A stretch of 64,000 nt of DNA, taken from the NCBI RefSeq assembly GCF_031085175.1, contig NZ_JAVHUY010000046.1, positions 17,990-81,989 on the forward strand, written 5' to 3'. This DNA comes from Phytohabitans maris (GTDB lineage Bacteria > Actinomycetota > Actinomycetes > Mycobacteriales > Micromonosporaceae). Positions 50,862-60,650 of the stretch are shown here, one piece after another. The notes beneath the pieces are model-generated. The model did no database searches, was not told the origin of the DNA, and saw nothing but the letters and a program-made list of their open reading frames with translations. The translations under genes were made by a program, and so were the position numbers. Position 1 is the stretch's first letter. Each line of letters begins with the position of its first letter.

Positions 50862-52487
50862 CTAGCTCTGCTCGCGCTGCAGGCGCTTGCTGACCTTGCC
50901 GACTGCGGTGTACGGGAATTCGTCGACGACCTCCACGATATCGGGGAGTTTGAACGTGGCCAGGCCCGCCTCGCGTAGGAACTGACGCACCTTGGCCAAG
51001 GTGAGATCGGCCGCGCTCTCCGGCGACCGCGGAATCAGGTAGACCTTGACGCGTTCGCCGAGAACCTCGTCATCGACGCCGATCACGGAGGCATTGTGTA
51101 CGCCACGATGGGAGAGGATGGCGTTCTCCAGCTCCTCGGGCGCGATCTTCTCGCCGCCACGGTTGATCTGGTCTTTCGACCGACCCACGACCCTGATGAA
51201 TCCACGCGCGTCCCGCTCGACGATGTCACCGGTGCGGTAGAAACCATCGGGGGTGAACGCCAGAGCATTCTGCTCGGGGTTGCGATAGTAGCCGCGAATC
51301 ACCGACGGCCCTCGCGTCAACAGGTGGCCAGGTACACCGGGTGGCACGTCGTTTCCCTCGTCATCGACAACCTGGATTTCATCGGCCTCTGAGGCCGGTC
51401 GGCCCTGGTATCGCACGCTGGTCGCGCGATCGACGTCGGCAGGATTGCTGACGACCAGGCCCTCGCCCATCCCGAAGCTCTGAGATAGCTGCACGCCGAA
51501 CTCTGGCTCGACCCGCCTCGCCACCTCCTCGCTCAACTTCGCCCCTCCGCACATGAGCACCTTCAAGCTGGAGAGGTCATACGAGCCGCGTAGCGAGGAG
51601 TTCAGCCAGGCCAGCAGGATCGGAGGCACCAGTGACGCGCGGGTCACCTGATGCTTCTCGATCAGCGGGAACGCCGCATCGGGGCTGCCGTTGGGTGCGA
51701 TCACGATGGTGGCGCCCACGCTGAACGCGCCGAGAAAGCCGGGCGAACGCGTCGACATACTGTGGCAGATCGGTATGACCAGCAGATGCACTGTCCGATC
51801 GGTGATGCCCCGTTCTCCAACGCTTCTCCGCAGCGCATAGCCGTACGTGTTATGGGTGTGCGGCATCAGCTTCGGAACGCCTGTCGTGCCACCTGACATC
51901 TGCAACAGCGCAACGTCCTGCGGGCTGCACCGTCGCATGTGGTCGAGCGATCCTTTCGATAGCAACGCGTCATACTCTGCGCCGCCACCGCCAGGATCGA
52001 GTATCACAGTGTTCACCAGATGGGGCCAGCGGTGCTTCAGATCTGCCGCCATCGCAGCGAGATCGGCGCCGCTGTCCGAGGCGACCGTGATGTAAGCGCG
52101 CGCCTCCGCAATTTCGATGAAATGCTCAATCTCGGCTCGACGGTGCGCGATGGGAGCGACGACGGGAACAACGCCGAGTTCCCACAAGGCGAAAACGAAC
52201 GTAATGTACTCATAGGTATTGGGTAGATGTATCACTACCCGGTCTCCACGATTCAGCCCCAGGTCCTGTAGGCCAGCCGCGAGGTGCAGGATCTCGTCCG
52301 TGAGCTGTGCGTAGGTCAGCTGGGTGTCGCGGTCGATGACCGCGACCTTGTCGGAATAGCGCTCTGCGGTGGCGAACAGCAGTTCGGGAAGCGTTTGATC
52401 GCGCCAGTATCCCTTAGCGAGGTAGCTAGCTACCGCCTCCGCCGGATACGGAACGACCCCGTCAAGGGCCAGCGGTTCGATGCTCAT
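50862..52487 (-). CDS. Aryl-acid AMP ligase (EntE/DhbE-like)
   Basis: 541 residues. The N-terminal YPAEAVASYLAKGYWRDQTL and VVAPIAHRRAEIEHFIEIAE are typical of 2,3-dihydroxybenzoate- or salicylate-AMP ligases. ATP-binding motifs: LLQMSGGTTGVPKLMPHTHN, YRTGDIVERDARGFIRVVGR and the catalytic Lys in YTAVGKVSKR. It activates an aryl acid to start siderophore assembly. No NRPS is in this window. The iron box at 52525 lies 38 bp before its start, so iron repression is likely. Confidence 0.9.
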   Translation of the reverse strand: MSIEPLALDGVVPYPAEAVASYLAKGYWRDQTLPELLFATAERYSDKVAVIDRDTQLTYAQLTDEILHLAAGLQDLGLNRGDRVVIHLPNTYEYITFVFALWELGVVPVVAPIAHRRAEIEHFIEIAEARAYITVASDSGADLAAMAADLKHRWPHLVNTVILDPGGGGAEYDALLSKGSLDHMRRCSPQDVALLQMSGGTTGVPKLMPHTHNTYGYALRRSVGERGITDRTVHLLVIPICHSMSTRSPGFLGAFSVGATIVIAPNGSPDAAFPLIEKHQVTRASLVPPILLAWLNSSLRGSYDLSSLKVLMCGGAKLSEEVARRVEPEFGVQLSQSFGMGEGLVVSNPADVDRATSVRYQGRPASEADEIQVVDDEGNDVPPGVPGHLLTRGPSVIRGYYRNPEQNALAFTPDGFYRTGDIVERDARGFIRVVGRSKDQINRGGEKIAPEELENAILSHRGVHNASVIGVDDEVLGERVKVYLIPRSPESAADLTLAKVRQFLREAGLATFKLPDIVEVVDEFPYTAVGKVSKRLQREQS

Positions 52488-52524
52488 TGGTTTCCCTTCG
52501 AGGTGCGTCCCCTGCCCACATAGC

Positions 52525-52543
52525 TTAGGCTAGCCTAATTTGA
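52525..52543. promoter_or_regulatory. IdeR/DmdR-type iron box 1
   Basis: TTAGGCTAGCCTAATTTGA matches the 19-bp DtxR-family consensus at about 15 positions and contains a perfect TTAGGCTAGCCTAA palindrome. It lies in the promoter of the ligase operon. Confidence 0.75.
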
Positions 52544-52555
52544 GCTGTCGGGCCA

Positions 52556-53430
52556 TCATGCCTCTGCTCACCTTGCATCTCGATGACGTCGGACATCGGT
52601 GGTCGGGCCAGTGTCCAGACTGCGTCGGGCAGGTCGCTCGTAGCCAGGGGGCCCGCGTGGATGTCCTCGTGGCGGGTGCGGCAGATGACGATGGTCTTGC
52701 GGCGCCGCTTGACCAAGAGGCGGACCCAGGCCGGCCGGTCATGGCGGTTGAGGTCAGCGAGCTTGCGGATGTGGTGCACTTCGATCTGGTGCTGGCCACG
52801 ACCGGTGCCAGGTCGACAAGGACCGCGTTGCGTTGGCGTCGCAGCGGGATCCGGGCGACCAGTGGCTTCCTGGCATGATCGCGGGGGACGGTGACCTGGA
52901 AACAGGTCCGCTTCCCGGCCGGGATGTCGATGACCGTCTTGTACTTGGCGGCCATCGTGGTGACCGAAGAGCGGTGTTTGCCGGTGAGGGTCTTGAGCAT
53001 GAAAGTCTCCATGCCCCAGTTGCGCCGGCCTGCCTTCGCGCGTGTAACTCGCACCCCTCTGCCTGATGACGTCCTCGGGCACGAACAACCCGACCACCCC
53101 GTGAACCGCTCGCGCAGGAACGCCCCGATCCACGTCTTGATCCGCTCGGCTTCGTGCCAGGGCCAGCGAACCCCAGCAGCCAGTCGTCGCATAGCGCACG
53201 CATCGAAGTCGCCGGTAGTCCGGATCGTTCGGGTCCTGGCTGGGCAGCCGGCGCCGATGCTGGACGAGCGTCCGCAGTGTCTGCCGGTAACCGCGGCGTC
53301 GGGCCTTGGCGATCTGGATATCGGCGACCTGATAGGCATGGTTACGTCGACGCCGGTCACCATGGTTGTACTCAGGCAGCAGACTCTGCTCGACGAAGGT
53401 GTCCAATGTGAATTCAGGCCGGCTGCAATG
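52556..53430 (-). pseudogene. Group II intron reverse transcriptase/maturase, multiply frameshifted
   Basis: Pieces in three frames match the intron-encoded protein: RRLPSQDPNDPDYRRLRCVR, AERIKTWIGAFLRERFTG, WGMETFMLKTLTGKHRSSVT, then KYKTVIDIPAGKRTCFQVTV, and the HNH-like tail HHIRKLADLNRHDRPAWVRL with RRRKTIVICR. The YADD catalytic motif is broken (CVRYATTG; in another frame CDDWLLGF). The 5' part and the ribozyme domains V-VI are not recognisable. It is a dead intron between iron-regulated genes. Confidence 0.85.
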
Positions 53431-53551
53431 GTTCGCTCGGCTATGTGATCGGCACCTGTATCCCGGCAGCATCGGCGGCACCGATACTGTTCGGTTGGTC
53501 GGAGAACGAGATCACGCAAGTGTTCGGGCCGTCATCTGTCGTTGATTTGTG

Positions 53552-54298
53552 TCAATCCAGGCCCAACACGGCGTCGAGACCGACCGTCACCCCAGGAAGG
53601 CCCGTGACGGCACGTAGCGCGGTAAGCACTCCGGGCATGAGGGACTCGCGCGTTACGGAATCGTAACGCAGCGTCAGGATCTCGCCGTCAATTCCGAACA
53701 GCACCTCTTGCGACGACATAAACCCACGGACTCGGACTGAGTGGACACCGACTCCCTCGATCCGCCCCCCGCGCACTCCATGTGGGTCGAGGCGAGTGGC
53801 ATCGGGCGATGGAGCGCAGCCCGCTTCAGAGCGAGCGCGAGCGATCAGTTCGGCCGTGTGCAGTGCTGTACCCGATGGCGCGTCCACCTTGCCCGGATGG
53901 TGCATCTCGATGATCTCGACAGATTCGAAGTGCGGGGCGGCCTGTGCGGCGAACCGGGTCATGAGCACCGCGCCTACCGAGAAGTTCGGAACGATGAAAA
54001 CGTTGACGTTACTGGCCTTAACGAGCGCGGCGCGGATCTGCTCCACAGCGTCCTCATCGAAGCCGGACGTCCCCACCACGACGTGAATCCCCTGCTCGAT
54101 GCACCACTGGACATGTTCGCGTGCAACGTCCGGGGGTGAGAACACGAGGACAATGTCGGCTTTCTTGTCGACAACGTCTTGCAGGTCATCATCAACGTCA
54201 ATCTCGGCAACCACGCTCATATCGGAGCTGCCCACAATCGCACGGACCGACGCCACGCCCATTCGCCCACGGGCTCCCAGCACAGCAACTCGACTCAT
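53552..54298 (-). CDS. dapB: Dihydrodipicolinate reductase-like protein (DapB)
   Basis: 248 residues. NAD(P)H site VAVLGARGRMGVASVRAIVG, the VGTSGFDEDAVEQI loop, and the substrate and catalytic motif IEMHHPGKVDAPSGTALHTA with the His-His and Lys. It reduces hydroxytetrahydrodipicolinate in the lysine/diaminopimelate pathway. An iron box touches its start, unusual for a housekeeping dapB. So it may be a second copy serving siderophore or other iron-linked metabolism; that role is inferred. Confidence 0.88.
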   Translation of the reverse strand: MSRVAVLGARGRMGVASVRAIVGSSDMSVVAEIDVDDDLQDVVDKKADIVLVFSPPDVAREHVQWCIEQGIHVVVGTSGFDEDAVEQIRAALVKASNVNVFIVPNFSVGAVLMTRFAAQAAPHFESVEIIEMHHPGKVDAPSGTALHTAELIARARSEAGCAPSPDATRLDPHGVRGGRIEGVGVHSVRVRGFMSSQEVLFGIDGEILTLRYDSVTRESLMPGVLTALRAVTGLPGVTVGLDAVLGLD

Positions 54299-54300
54299 GT

Positions 54301-54316
54301 GGTTAGCCTAACCTAA
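54301..54316 (-). promoter_or_regulatory. IdeR/DmdR-type iron box 2
   Basis: On the minus strand TTAGGTTAGGCTAACC ends two bases before the dapB ATG. It matches the DtxR-family consensus TTAGGTTAGSCTAACCTAA at 16 of 19 positions when extended. Binding here would block dapB transcription when iron is plentiful. Confidence 0.8.
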
Positions 54317-54324
54317 GTACCAGA

Positions 54325-55490
54325 CCGACGCTAGCCATGAAGTCGGTGCCCGGCGATGGCTCGCTGCCGCGAGCCTCGCCCCAGCCCGAGGCGTACGCGT
54401 ACACCAGACCCGGGTTGGCGCCGGCGAAGTCACCACTGTCCAGTCCGAAGGTGGCCGCCTTGCCAAGTGCCCAGTTGTGCACGAAGACGTCCGCGACTGC
54501 GAGGAGGTCCCGCACCGCGGCCCGGGCCGGAGGGTGAACGCAAATCAACCTCGACGACACGCTGCCGCGGTTGAGGGCAAGAGGCCGGGCCGAGCAGTCA
54601 CCGACCATCGGCGACATGCCGCGCGGTGGATCGCCGCCGGCCGGTTCCACCCCGCACCACCTCGGCGCCCAGCATCCGCAACACGTGACCGGCCAGCGGT
54701 CCCTGGATCCGGCGGTCCGCCTCCACCACCACCGTGCCAGCCAGTGGCCGGTCCGTCGGCGGCGCCGCTCCCCACCGGCTCGAAGCGGATCCGGTCGATG
54801 TCAGTGTCCACGGTGGCGTGTCGGGATCGGCCGCCCGCTCCGCGTGACCACGCAAAGGTTGCACCGCCACGCCCGCCTCGGTGGCGGCGTGGCACAGCCG
54901 GGCGTACGGCAGCGACGCTGCCATCGCGCGCAGCTCGTCCGGAAGTGGTGCGCCGGCGGTGGCGTAGCGGAGCGCGACCGCGCGACCACGTGCGGCGGGA
55001 TGCCCAGGCCGGTCCACAGCCCGCCGCCGCGGCTCCGGGTCCAGCGTCTCCGGCTCGGCCCGCACGCCGTCCGCGCGGGTGAACGGTGGCGGAGCGCCGA
55101 GCGCCTCGGGCGCCTCGACATGGTCGGGATCGTGCGCGCTACACGCCGCCAGGTACTGGGACACGGTCAGCAGGGCCGCGGCCGGTACGCGTGCCTGCTC
55201 CACCGTATGACCGCCCGATGTGGACAGAGCCGCTGCCAGCGCTCCCCGCGCGGCGACCACCCCCACGACGGTTGACACGTAATCCACGCCGAACCGGGTC
55301 CGGTCGGCGGCCCGCCCGTGGACGGCCATCAGCCCGTACGCCGCCTGTGCGGCCACCTCGTCCACCCGGCCTCCCCGACCGTCGGACCAGTGCAGGACGA
55401 CACTCACCGGCCGCGATCCCGGCACGGACACCGACGCAAGCCGGCCCGCACTCCAGCCTCCCAGCACGCCGACAGCGAGTTCATCGTCGG
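54325..55490 (-). pseudogene. CaiB/BaiF-type CoA-transferase, frameshifted and truncated
   Basis: The N-terminal frame carries PLAGTVVVEADRRIQGPLAG and HVLRMLGAEVVR. The next part, EPAGGDPPRGMSPMVGDCSA then ADVFVHNWALGKAATFGLDS and LVYAYASGWGEARGSEP, is in a different frame, and the end is missing where the iron box begins. Intact family members move CoA between carboxylic acids. The upstream half may be a second CoA-transferase-like domain. Confidence 0.75.
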
Positions 55491-55734
55491 CAACATCTTC
55501 ACCGACTCCGACATCGCGCAGCGTCTGGACGACTACCACTTCCACGACCGCTACCGGGTCGGCGTGAACGCCACCTGCTCGGCGCGCTCGGTGAACTCCG
55601 GCTGTGGCAAGGGCTGCCCGGCCGCCGTGGTCGCCGCCGGCGGCCGGATCGGCGATGTCGACACCGAGCAGTGCCCGGTCACCACGGACACGGTGCCCGC
55701 AGGACGCTGGCCGCTGCCGCTGATGCCCGCGTGA
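55471..55734 (+). pseudogene. Fragment resembling a radical SAM/SPASM C-terminus
   Basis: The frame contains EFIVGNIFTDSDIAQRLDDY and a Cys cluster CSARSVNSGCGKGCPAAVVA, then DTEQCPVTTD. A GN(I/V) followed by several Cys recalls SPASM domains that bind extra iron-sulfur clusters in peptide-modifying enzymes. No radical SAM core is present upstream. Identification is tentative. Confidence 0.45.
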
Positions 55735-55757
55735 CCGACATGGTCGAGGAGTCCTGA

Positions 55758-56010
55758 CGCCTGGCCGGAAGGCTGATCACCCTGGACGGCCCCGGCGGGG
55801 TGGAGAAGTCCACCGCTACAGGCCTGGTCATCGACAGGCTGGCCGCAGCCGGGCTACTCGTGCACGCGACCAGCCAACCCTCCCGCGCTGCACTGGGCGA
55901 GTTGGCCCACCACGGCACCGACACCTACCGCGACATGGCACTGGCGTGCCTGTGCGCCGCCGACCGCCACCACCAACCGGCCCGCGAAATCCGTCCACGC
56001 TTGGGTCGTT
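55758..56010 (+). pseudogene. Thymidylate kinase-like N-terminal fragment
   Basis: LITLDGPGGVEKSTATGLVI is a dTMP-kinase P-loop in which the conserved Gly before Lys has become Glu. TSQPSRAALGELAHHGTDTY and MALACLCAADRHHQPAREIR follow. No start codon is in frame after the upstream stop, and the rest of the enzyme is absent. Confidence 0.65.
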
Positions 56011-56660
56011 GCGCTCACGCCAGTTCCCAGGCGTGTGCTCGGGCGTCGAGCCGCCCACAGAGCGCGTTGCCGTCCACATCGGACAGTAATCGCCAAGCGT
56101 CGGGCCCGAGGTAACCTACCCCAACCAGGCCCCTCTGCATAATGGGGCCAAGTCCGAGATTGCCCTACCACCGTCCGCGTCGCACTTACCATGATCTTCG
56201 GGCGCGCTCCGGCAGCGTTTACTCGTGCCGTGACAGGTGATCAGTGCCTTCGACAGGACAGATCATTCCAGATCGGAAGGCACTTCCCTCGTTCTCGATC
56301 ATGAATCTCAGACGGCCTTACTGAACGGCCCGGGTTAGGGTGCCGTCAAAGATGCGTGTGCGCGACCGTAAACCCTTCATCACCCTTACCAGGTGGGAGA
56401 ACCGCCGTACCCCGACGTTCCGGCTCTATTGGCGTCCCGCGCGGATAAGGTGAAGATATGTACGATGGCCGCTGCGAGCCGGCAACCGTCATGCGTCGCA
56501 CTGAAATGGAAGGCGCCGGTGCAATCCCAAACCCAGCCGCACAGAGACGTCGGACTACCATTGAACCCAGCTCCTTCCCAGAGATGATGCGGACGTCGGG
56601 TCGCTTCGGCGGCGCAAGACGTCAATCTGTCGACCACTCTGATGGAACATTGGAGCACTC
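56011..56660. other. 650-bp stretch without a recognisable gene
   Basis: Short frames occur on both strands but none has a good ribosome site with family support. A minus-strand piece near 56030-56110 (LGPDAWRLLSDVDGNALCGR) is protein-like but unassigned. The right end holds the promoter of the universal stress protein gene. Confidence 0.5.
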
Positions 56661-57500
56661 ATGGACAGATCGCCTATTGTCGTCGGCTGCGACCCATCCG
56701 ATCGCAGCGACGCCGCCCCATTGTGGGCAGCCGACGAAGGCGCCCGCACGGGCACTCCGGTCCACCTCGTATACCCGTTCGAGCAGTTCGTCACCGACCT
56801 CGACGGCGTAGGTCCGGTCGTCGTTCCGGAGTACGCCAGTCGAGCTGACGCTCAGGCATACGTCCAGGCAGCCATTGCGGTGATAGGCAAAACCCATCCC
56901 GATGTCGCGGTGAGCGGCTCGGTAGTCGACGGTTCCGCCACAGACATCCTGGTTGACCGGTCCCGACAGGCCAGCCTGATGGTCCTTGGTGGCCAAGAGG
57001 GCGACGTGGGCAGCCTACTCGTCAGATCACTCAGCGTGGATGTTGCCGCCAACGCGTACTGCTCCGTGGTCCTCGTCCTCGGCCAAGAACCTCTCGCCGA
57101 CGCCCCGGTCGTCGTAGCCTTGACCGACTCGGACCGCGACGATCAAGCCCTCGGTTTCGGATTCGCCCAAGCGGCCGCGCACAGCACCAGCATCCGAGTG
57201 GTCCACGCCAGGAAAAAGCCGCTGTCGTGGCGGAAACGCCGAACCAGCGAGGCAGAGGAGCAGGTCAACGCCGAGAAGGCCCGCCTGAACGAGGCAATCG
57301 CTGCTTGGCGGGAAAAGTACCCCCAGGTGTCAACCAGCGTCGACCTCGTCATGGGAAAGCGCGTCGCCGACCTCGTCGAGGCAAGCCGTCCTGCACGGCT
57401 ATTGGTGGTCGGGGCCAATACCGAGGTCGGCCTCCACGAGCTGCTGCAAGGCATCCAACTGCTGCGCCACGCACCCAGCCCCATCGCCGTGATCCGGTAA
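56661..57500 (+). CDS. Universal stress protein, two UspA domains
   Basis: 279 residues with a GGAGC site 5 bp before the ATG. Domain 1 begins PIVVGCDPSDRSDAAPLWAA; its ATP-binding end has MVLGGQEGDVGSLLVRSLSV. Domain 2 begins VVVALTDSDRDDQALGFGFA and ends LLVVGANTEVGLHELLQGIQ. Tandem Usp proteins in actinobacteria are usually induced by hypoxia or redox stress. The second domain's G-x2-G-x9-G motif is altered. Confidence 0.9.
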   Translation: MDRSPIVVGCDPSDRSDAAPLWAADEGARTGTPVHLVYPFEQFVTDLDGVGPVVVPEYASRADAQAYVQAAIAVIGKTHPDVAVSGSVVDGSATDILVDRSRQASLMVLGGQEGDVGSLLVRSLSVDVAANAYCSVVLVLGQEPLADAPVVVALTDSDRDDQALGFGFAQAAAHSTSIRVVHARKKPLSWRKRRTSEAEEQVNAEKARLNEAIAAWREKYPQVSTSVDLVMGKRVADLVEASRPARLLVVGANTEVGLHELLQGIQLLRHAPSPIAVIR

Positions 57501-57549
57501 CACCCACGACGATCCACCAAATTGTGGGTGAACCCTAAAATCCGGTCCG

Positions 57550-57823
57550 GCGGTTCAAGGCGGCCACCGGTCTGCCGCCGATGGCCTACCTCTCCCGGTT
57601 TCGGGTCGAGGTGGCGGCAGCCATGCTGCTACACACCGACCAGTCCGTCACACAGATCGGCGGGGCCGTGGGCCGGCCGGATGCCAACTATTTCGCCCGC
57701 CGGTTCAAGGCACACTACGGGTTGAGCGCGACGGCGTATCGGGCGCGCTTCCGGCACAGCGCGGCGCAGCTGCGCACCTGGGTACCGGACGAGCGCCTCC
57801 CAGTGGGGGCAACTTCGTCCTAG
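57550..57823 (+). pseudogene. AraC-family regulator, C-terminal HTH remnant
   Basis: FKAATGLPPMAYLSRFRVEV then AAMLLHTDQSVTQIGGAVGR and YFARRFKAHYGLSATAYRAR form a complete AraC double HTH. Nothing upstream supplies a start or sensor domain. Confidence 0.75.
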
Positions 57824-57889
57824 ACGGTCTCGGGCACCAGCACCACCCGGTGGTCCCCGGCCGACAAACGCTCCGATGTGTCGGCGGCG

Positions 57890-58300
57890 CCTGGTCGTCA
57901 ATTGCGCGAGCATCGGCCCCCATGCGCGTCCTGGGCCGCGGCGGCGTCCACGACCTCGACCTGTGCGCACGCGTCGTGCGGATCAGCCTCGTCGGTTCCT
58001 TCAACATCCTCGCGCTGGCCGCCGAGGCGATCGCCCGCACCGACCCGACCAATGACGGCCGGCGCGGCGTCCTCGTCAACACCGCCTCGGTCGCCGCCTA
58101 CGAGGAACAGATCGGCCAGGCCGCGTGCTCGTCGTCCAAGGGCGGAATCGTCGGCCTGACCCTTCCCGCGGCACGCGACCTTGCCCAGTACGGCATCCGG
58201 GTCAACGCCATCGCACCGGGCATCGTCGAGACGCCGATGCTCGGCACCGTCTCCGCCGAGTACCGCGAGAGCCTCGCGGCCAGCGGAGAGGTCATCCGGA
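57890..58300 (+). pseudogene. SDR (3-hydroxyacyl-CoA dehydrogenase type II-like), both ends lost
   Basis: The middle of an SDR is readable: RISLVGSFNILALAAEAIAR, GVLVNTASVAAYEEQIGQAA, then SSKGGIVGLTLPAARDLAQY and IRVNAIAPGIVETPML. The Tyr of YxxxK has become Cys (ACSSSK), which would kill catalysis. The NAD-binding N-terminus and the C-terminus are missing. Confidence 0.75.
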
Positions 58301-58631
58301 CGGATGGCACCCCGCTGACCCCCGTCCAGCCGGGATCGACCCCGGCCATAATGCCCGGCTAACGCTTTGCCGTGGCCGCCCCGGTCAGCGCCGCACCAGC
58401 CACATCCAACCCCTACGCAAGCGGTGCCAGGACGCGGCGCCGTACCGGAAGGTATGCGCGAGGCAATCGCATCGTTCCCTGGCCTAGGGCTCGGCTGAAC
58501 CCAGGCCCGGTCCGCAATGTTGGGTGTTACCTGGTCTCACGACCCGACTACTAGGGCAGCCGTACTTTGATGCCTTCGGCTCTCCGATCTCCCATGCCTG
58601 GCAGCCTCGGATCGGATCCGTAGGTTTGGTG
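58301..58631. other. Gene-free stretch
   Basis: About 330 bp between the SDR remnant and the end of the TetR gene. I see no supported gene, repeat or clear hairpin. Confidence 0.5.
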
Positions 58632-59192
58632 CTATTGGGCGATCGGACCTTGCAGGCCATCGAGAATGACGGCTAGTGGCCGGTCGTCGGGAGCGTAGCG
58701 GTGGGCTTGAGAGGCGCCTGCGAGCAGGGCGATGACGGTCCTGACGTCTATGTCCCGGCGTACCGCCCCGGCGTGCTGCGCCCGCTGTAGTAGAGCGGCC
58801 ACGGCTTCGGTCACTTCTTCGGCGACCGGTGCGACCGCCTCGTTTGGTTCGATGCCCAGTTCGGCCAGTGCGTCCACGAGTTCGAGTTTGGTTCCCGAGC
58901 CATGGACAACGGTGGCGAAGAAGTCGAAGAAGGCCGCTCCGGCGTCCGGCGATGTGGCGTGTTCGCGAGCGTCGGCGGCGACCCTGGCAAGGCGCTGCAC
59001 GACAAGTGCCTGCAGCAACGCCTCCTTGTTGGGGAAATGCCGGAAGACGGTACCGACACCGACGCCGGCCGCGCGGGCGACCTCCTCGGTCGAGGCGGCG
59101 GTACCCCGCTCGGCGAAGACCCGCTCCGCCGCGGCCAGGACCCGCGCGCGGTTTCGCTGGGCGTCGGCGCGCAGCGGGCGCGCCGTGGTCAT
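58632..59192 (-). CDS. TetR-family transcriptional regulator
   Basis: 186 residues. HTH RVLAAAERVFAERGTAASTE, then EVARAAGVGVGTVFRHFPNK. The C-terminal ligand domain ends near VILDGLQGPIAQ. It is divergent from a small membrane protein gene; the shared 96-bp gap holds an inverted repeat that suits a TetR operator. Confidence 0.92.
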   Translation of the reverse strand: MTTARPLRADAQRNRARVLAAAERVFAERGTAASTEEVARAAGVGVGTVFRHFPNKEALLQALVVQRLARVAADAREHATSPDAGAAFFDFFATVVHGSGTKLELVDALAELGIEPNEAVAPVAEEVTEAVAALLQRAQHAGAVRRDIDVRTVIALLAGASQAHRYAPDDRPLAVILDGLQGPIAQ

Positions 59193-59232
59193 CGGCCGAT
59201 CCTTGCAACCGGAGTGATCAGTCCGTATCCTC

Positions 59233-59258
59233 TAAGCGGAGTCACAAGTCCGATTCTA
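59233..59258. promoter_or_regulatory. Probable TetR operator
   Basis: TAAGCGGA and TCCGATTCTA arms form an imperfect palindrome with a CGGA/TCCG core 8 bp apart, between the divergent tetR and membrane protein genes. Confidence 0.6.
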
Positions 59259-59288
59259 GAGGTTCTCCGGCAACGGGATGGAGACGGC

Positions 59289-59573
59289 ATGTGGCAAGCG
59301 TTACTGCTCGCGTTCCTGGCCGGCGTGCTGGCCGCCAACGCATACCCCCACTTCGCCAAGGGCATCACGGCGCAGCGGTTCCCGACCGTGTTCGGGTCCT
59401 CCCCGGTGGTCAACGTGCTCGCCGGCTGGTCGGGCTTGGCGCTTGCCGCGCTATGCCTGTGGGGCGCGCACCCAGTGCGGCATCCCGGCGGGGCGTTGCT
59501 CGGCCTGGCCGTCGGTGCGCTGCCGATGAGTCTGTTCCACGCCACCGGCCGTACGATCGGCGCTCGCGACTGA
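59289..59573 (+). CDS. Small membrane protein under TetR control
   Basis: 94 residues with GGAGACGG before the ATG. Three hydrophobic segments (LLLAFLAGVLAANAYPHFAK, VVNVLAGWSGLALAALCLWG and GALLGLAVGALPMSLF). I know no function for it. As the only divergent partner of the TetR gene, it is its likely target. Confidence 0.75.
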   Translation: MWQALLLAFLAGVLAANAYPHFAKGITAQRFPTVFGSSPVVNVLAGWSGLALAALCLWGAHPVRHPGGALLGLAVGALPMSLFHATGRTIGARD

Positions 59574-59639
59574 ACCCACCCCAGCCATTGGACCCGGCTC
59601 TCGAACGAACCCGTTGCTGGGTAAGCCGTCCGTGGTAGA

Positions 59640-59830
59640 GGCCGGCCACGTCGAGGAGAAGCTGGGCACGCTGATCGGCCGGATCGGGTCGTGCTTTTCC
59701 CGCGTGGAACCGGTGCGGCAGATCCGCACGTACATCCGCGGTTTGATGAGCGACCTGCCCCGCAAGAACTGCTGGACTCTGGCCGAGTACGCCTGTGACG
59801 CAACCCCCGGGGCGCGGGACGTCGTCGTGG
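59640..59830 (+). pseudogene. IS701-type transposase N-terminal remnant
   Basis: IGSCFSRVEPVRQIRTYIRG and LMSDLPRKNCWTLAEYACDA match the conserved N-terminal region of IS701-family transposases (FxRxEPRxxxxxYLxGLLSDLPRKNGWxxAE). The DDE catalytic part is gone, and I see no terminal inverted repeats. Confidence 0.75.
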
Positions 59831-59919
59831 AGCACTTGGCCGATCCGCACTCACCAGCGGTGAGCAAGCCAACCGACCTGGCCTACGAGCCACCACCGAC
59901 CGACCTTGGCCTCACATGA

Positions 59920-60650
59920 TCAAATCTCGAAGTACGGCTGCCCTACTACGACTGGGCACGCCTGCATTCCGCGGCTGATCAGCGTGGGCAGCCACGGCTG
60001 CTGCTCGCTTGCGGTCCGCACTTGTGGGTAGCGTCGAAGGAATGCGGTGATCGCTACGTTGCCCTCCATACGGGCGAGGAAGTTGCCGAGGCAGTGGTGG
60101 ATGCCGAATCCGAAGGCGACGTGCCGGTTGTTGGTCCGCTGGATGTCGACGTTATCGGGATCGTCGAAGGCGTCAGGGTCTCGGTTGGCCGATCCTTGCA
60201 CGAGATACACGTTCTGGCCGGCGTACATGGAGATGCCGCGCAACGTCACGTCTTCCTCCAACCGCCGCATGACCATTTTGGACGGACCGTCGTAGCGGAG
60301 CAACTCTTCGACGGCGCTGTCGACCAGGCCGCGGTCCCGCAGCAGTTTGTCGCGCTGGTCGGGGAAGCGCGACAATGCGCGGACGCCGTTGGCGATGAAG
60401 TTCGTTGTGGTCTCGTGTCCGCCGAAGATCAGCAGCGCGCAGGTGGAGACTAGTTCGTCGTCGGTCAGCGGTGCGTCATCGTCGCCGCCGGCCATCATCG
60501 CGCTGATGAGGTCCTGCTGGTCGGGGTTGCGCCGCAGCTCGGCGATGTGTGCGCGGATGTAGTCGCTGAGTTCGACCAAGGCCCGTTGTGCCCGTGAGCG
60601 GCGGTCATCCGTCGTGGCCGCCGGTGGCGGTTCGATCATCTGCACCAGCT
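59920..60650 (-). pseudogene. Cytochrome P450, N-terminal third missing
   Basis: About 240 C-terminal residues. The I-helix is LLIFGGHETTTNFIANGVRA, the ExxR is VEELLRYDGP, and the heme loop is HVAFGFGIHHCLGNFLARME with the Cys ligand. A complete P450 is near 400 residues; here the sequence begins just before the I-helix region ([17 protein letters not shown]), at the junction with an opposing SDR fragment. It cannot fold as a normal P450. Confidence 0.82.
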
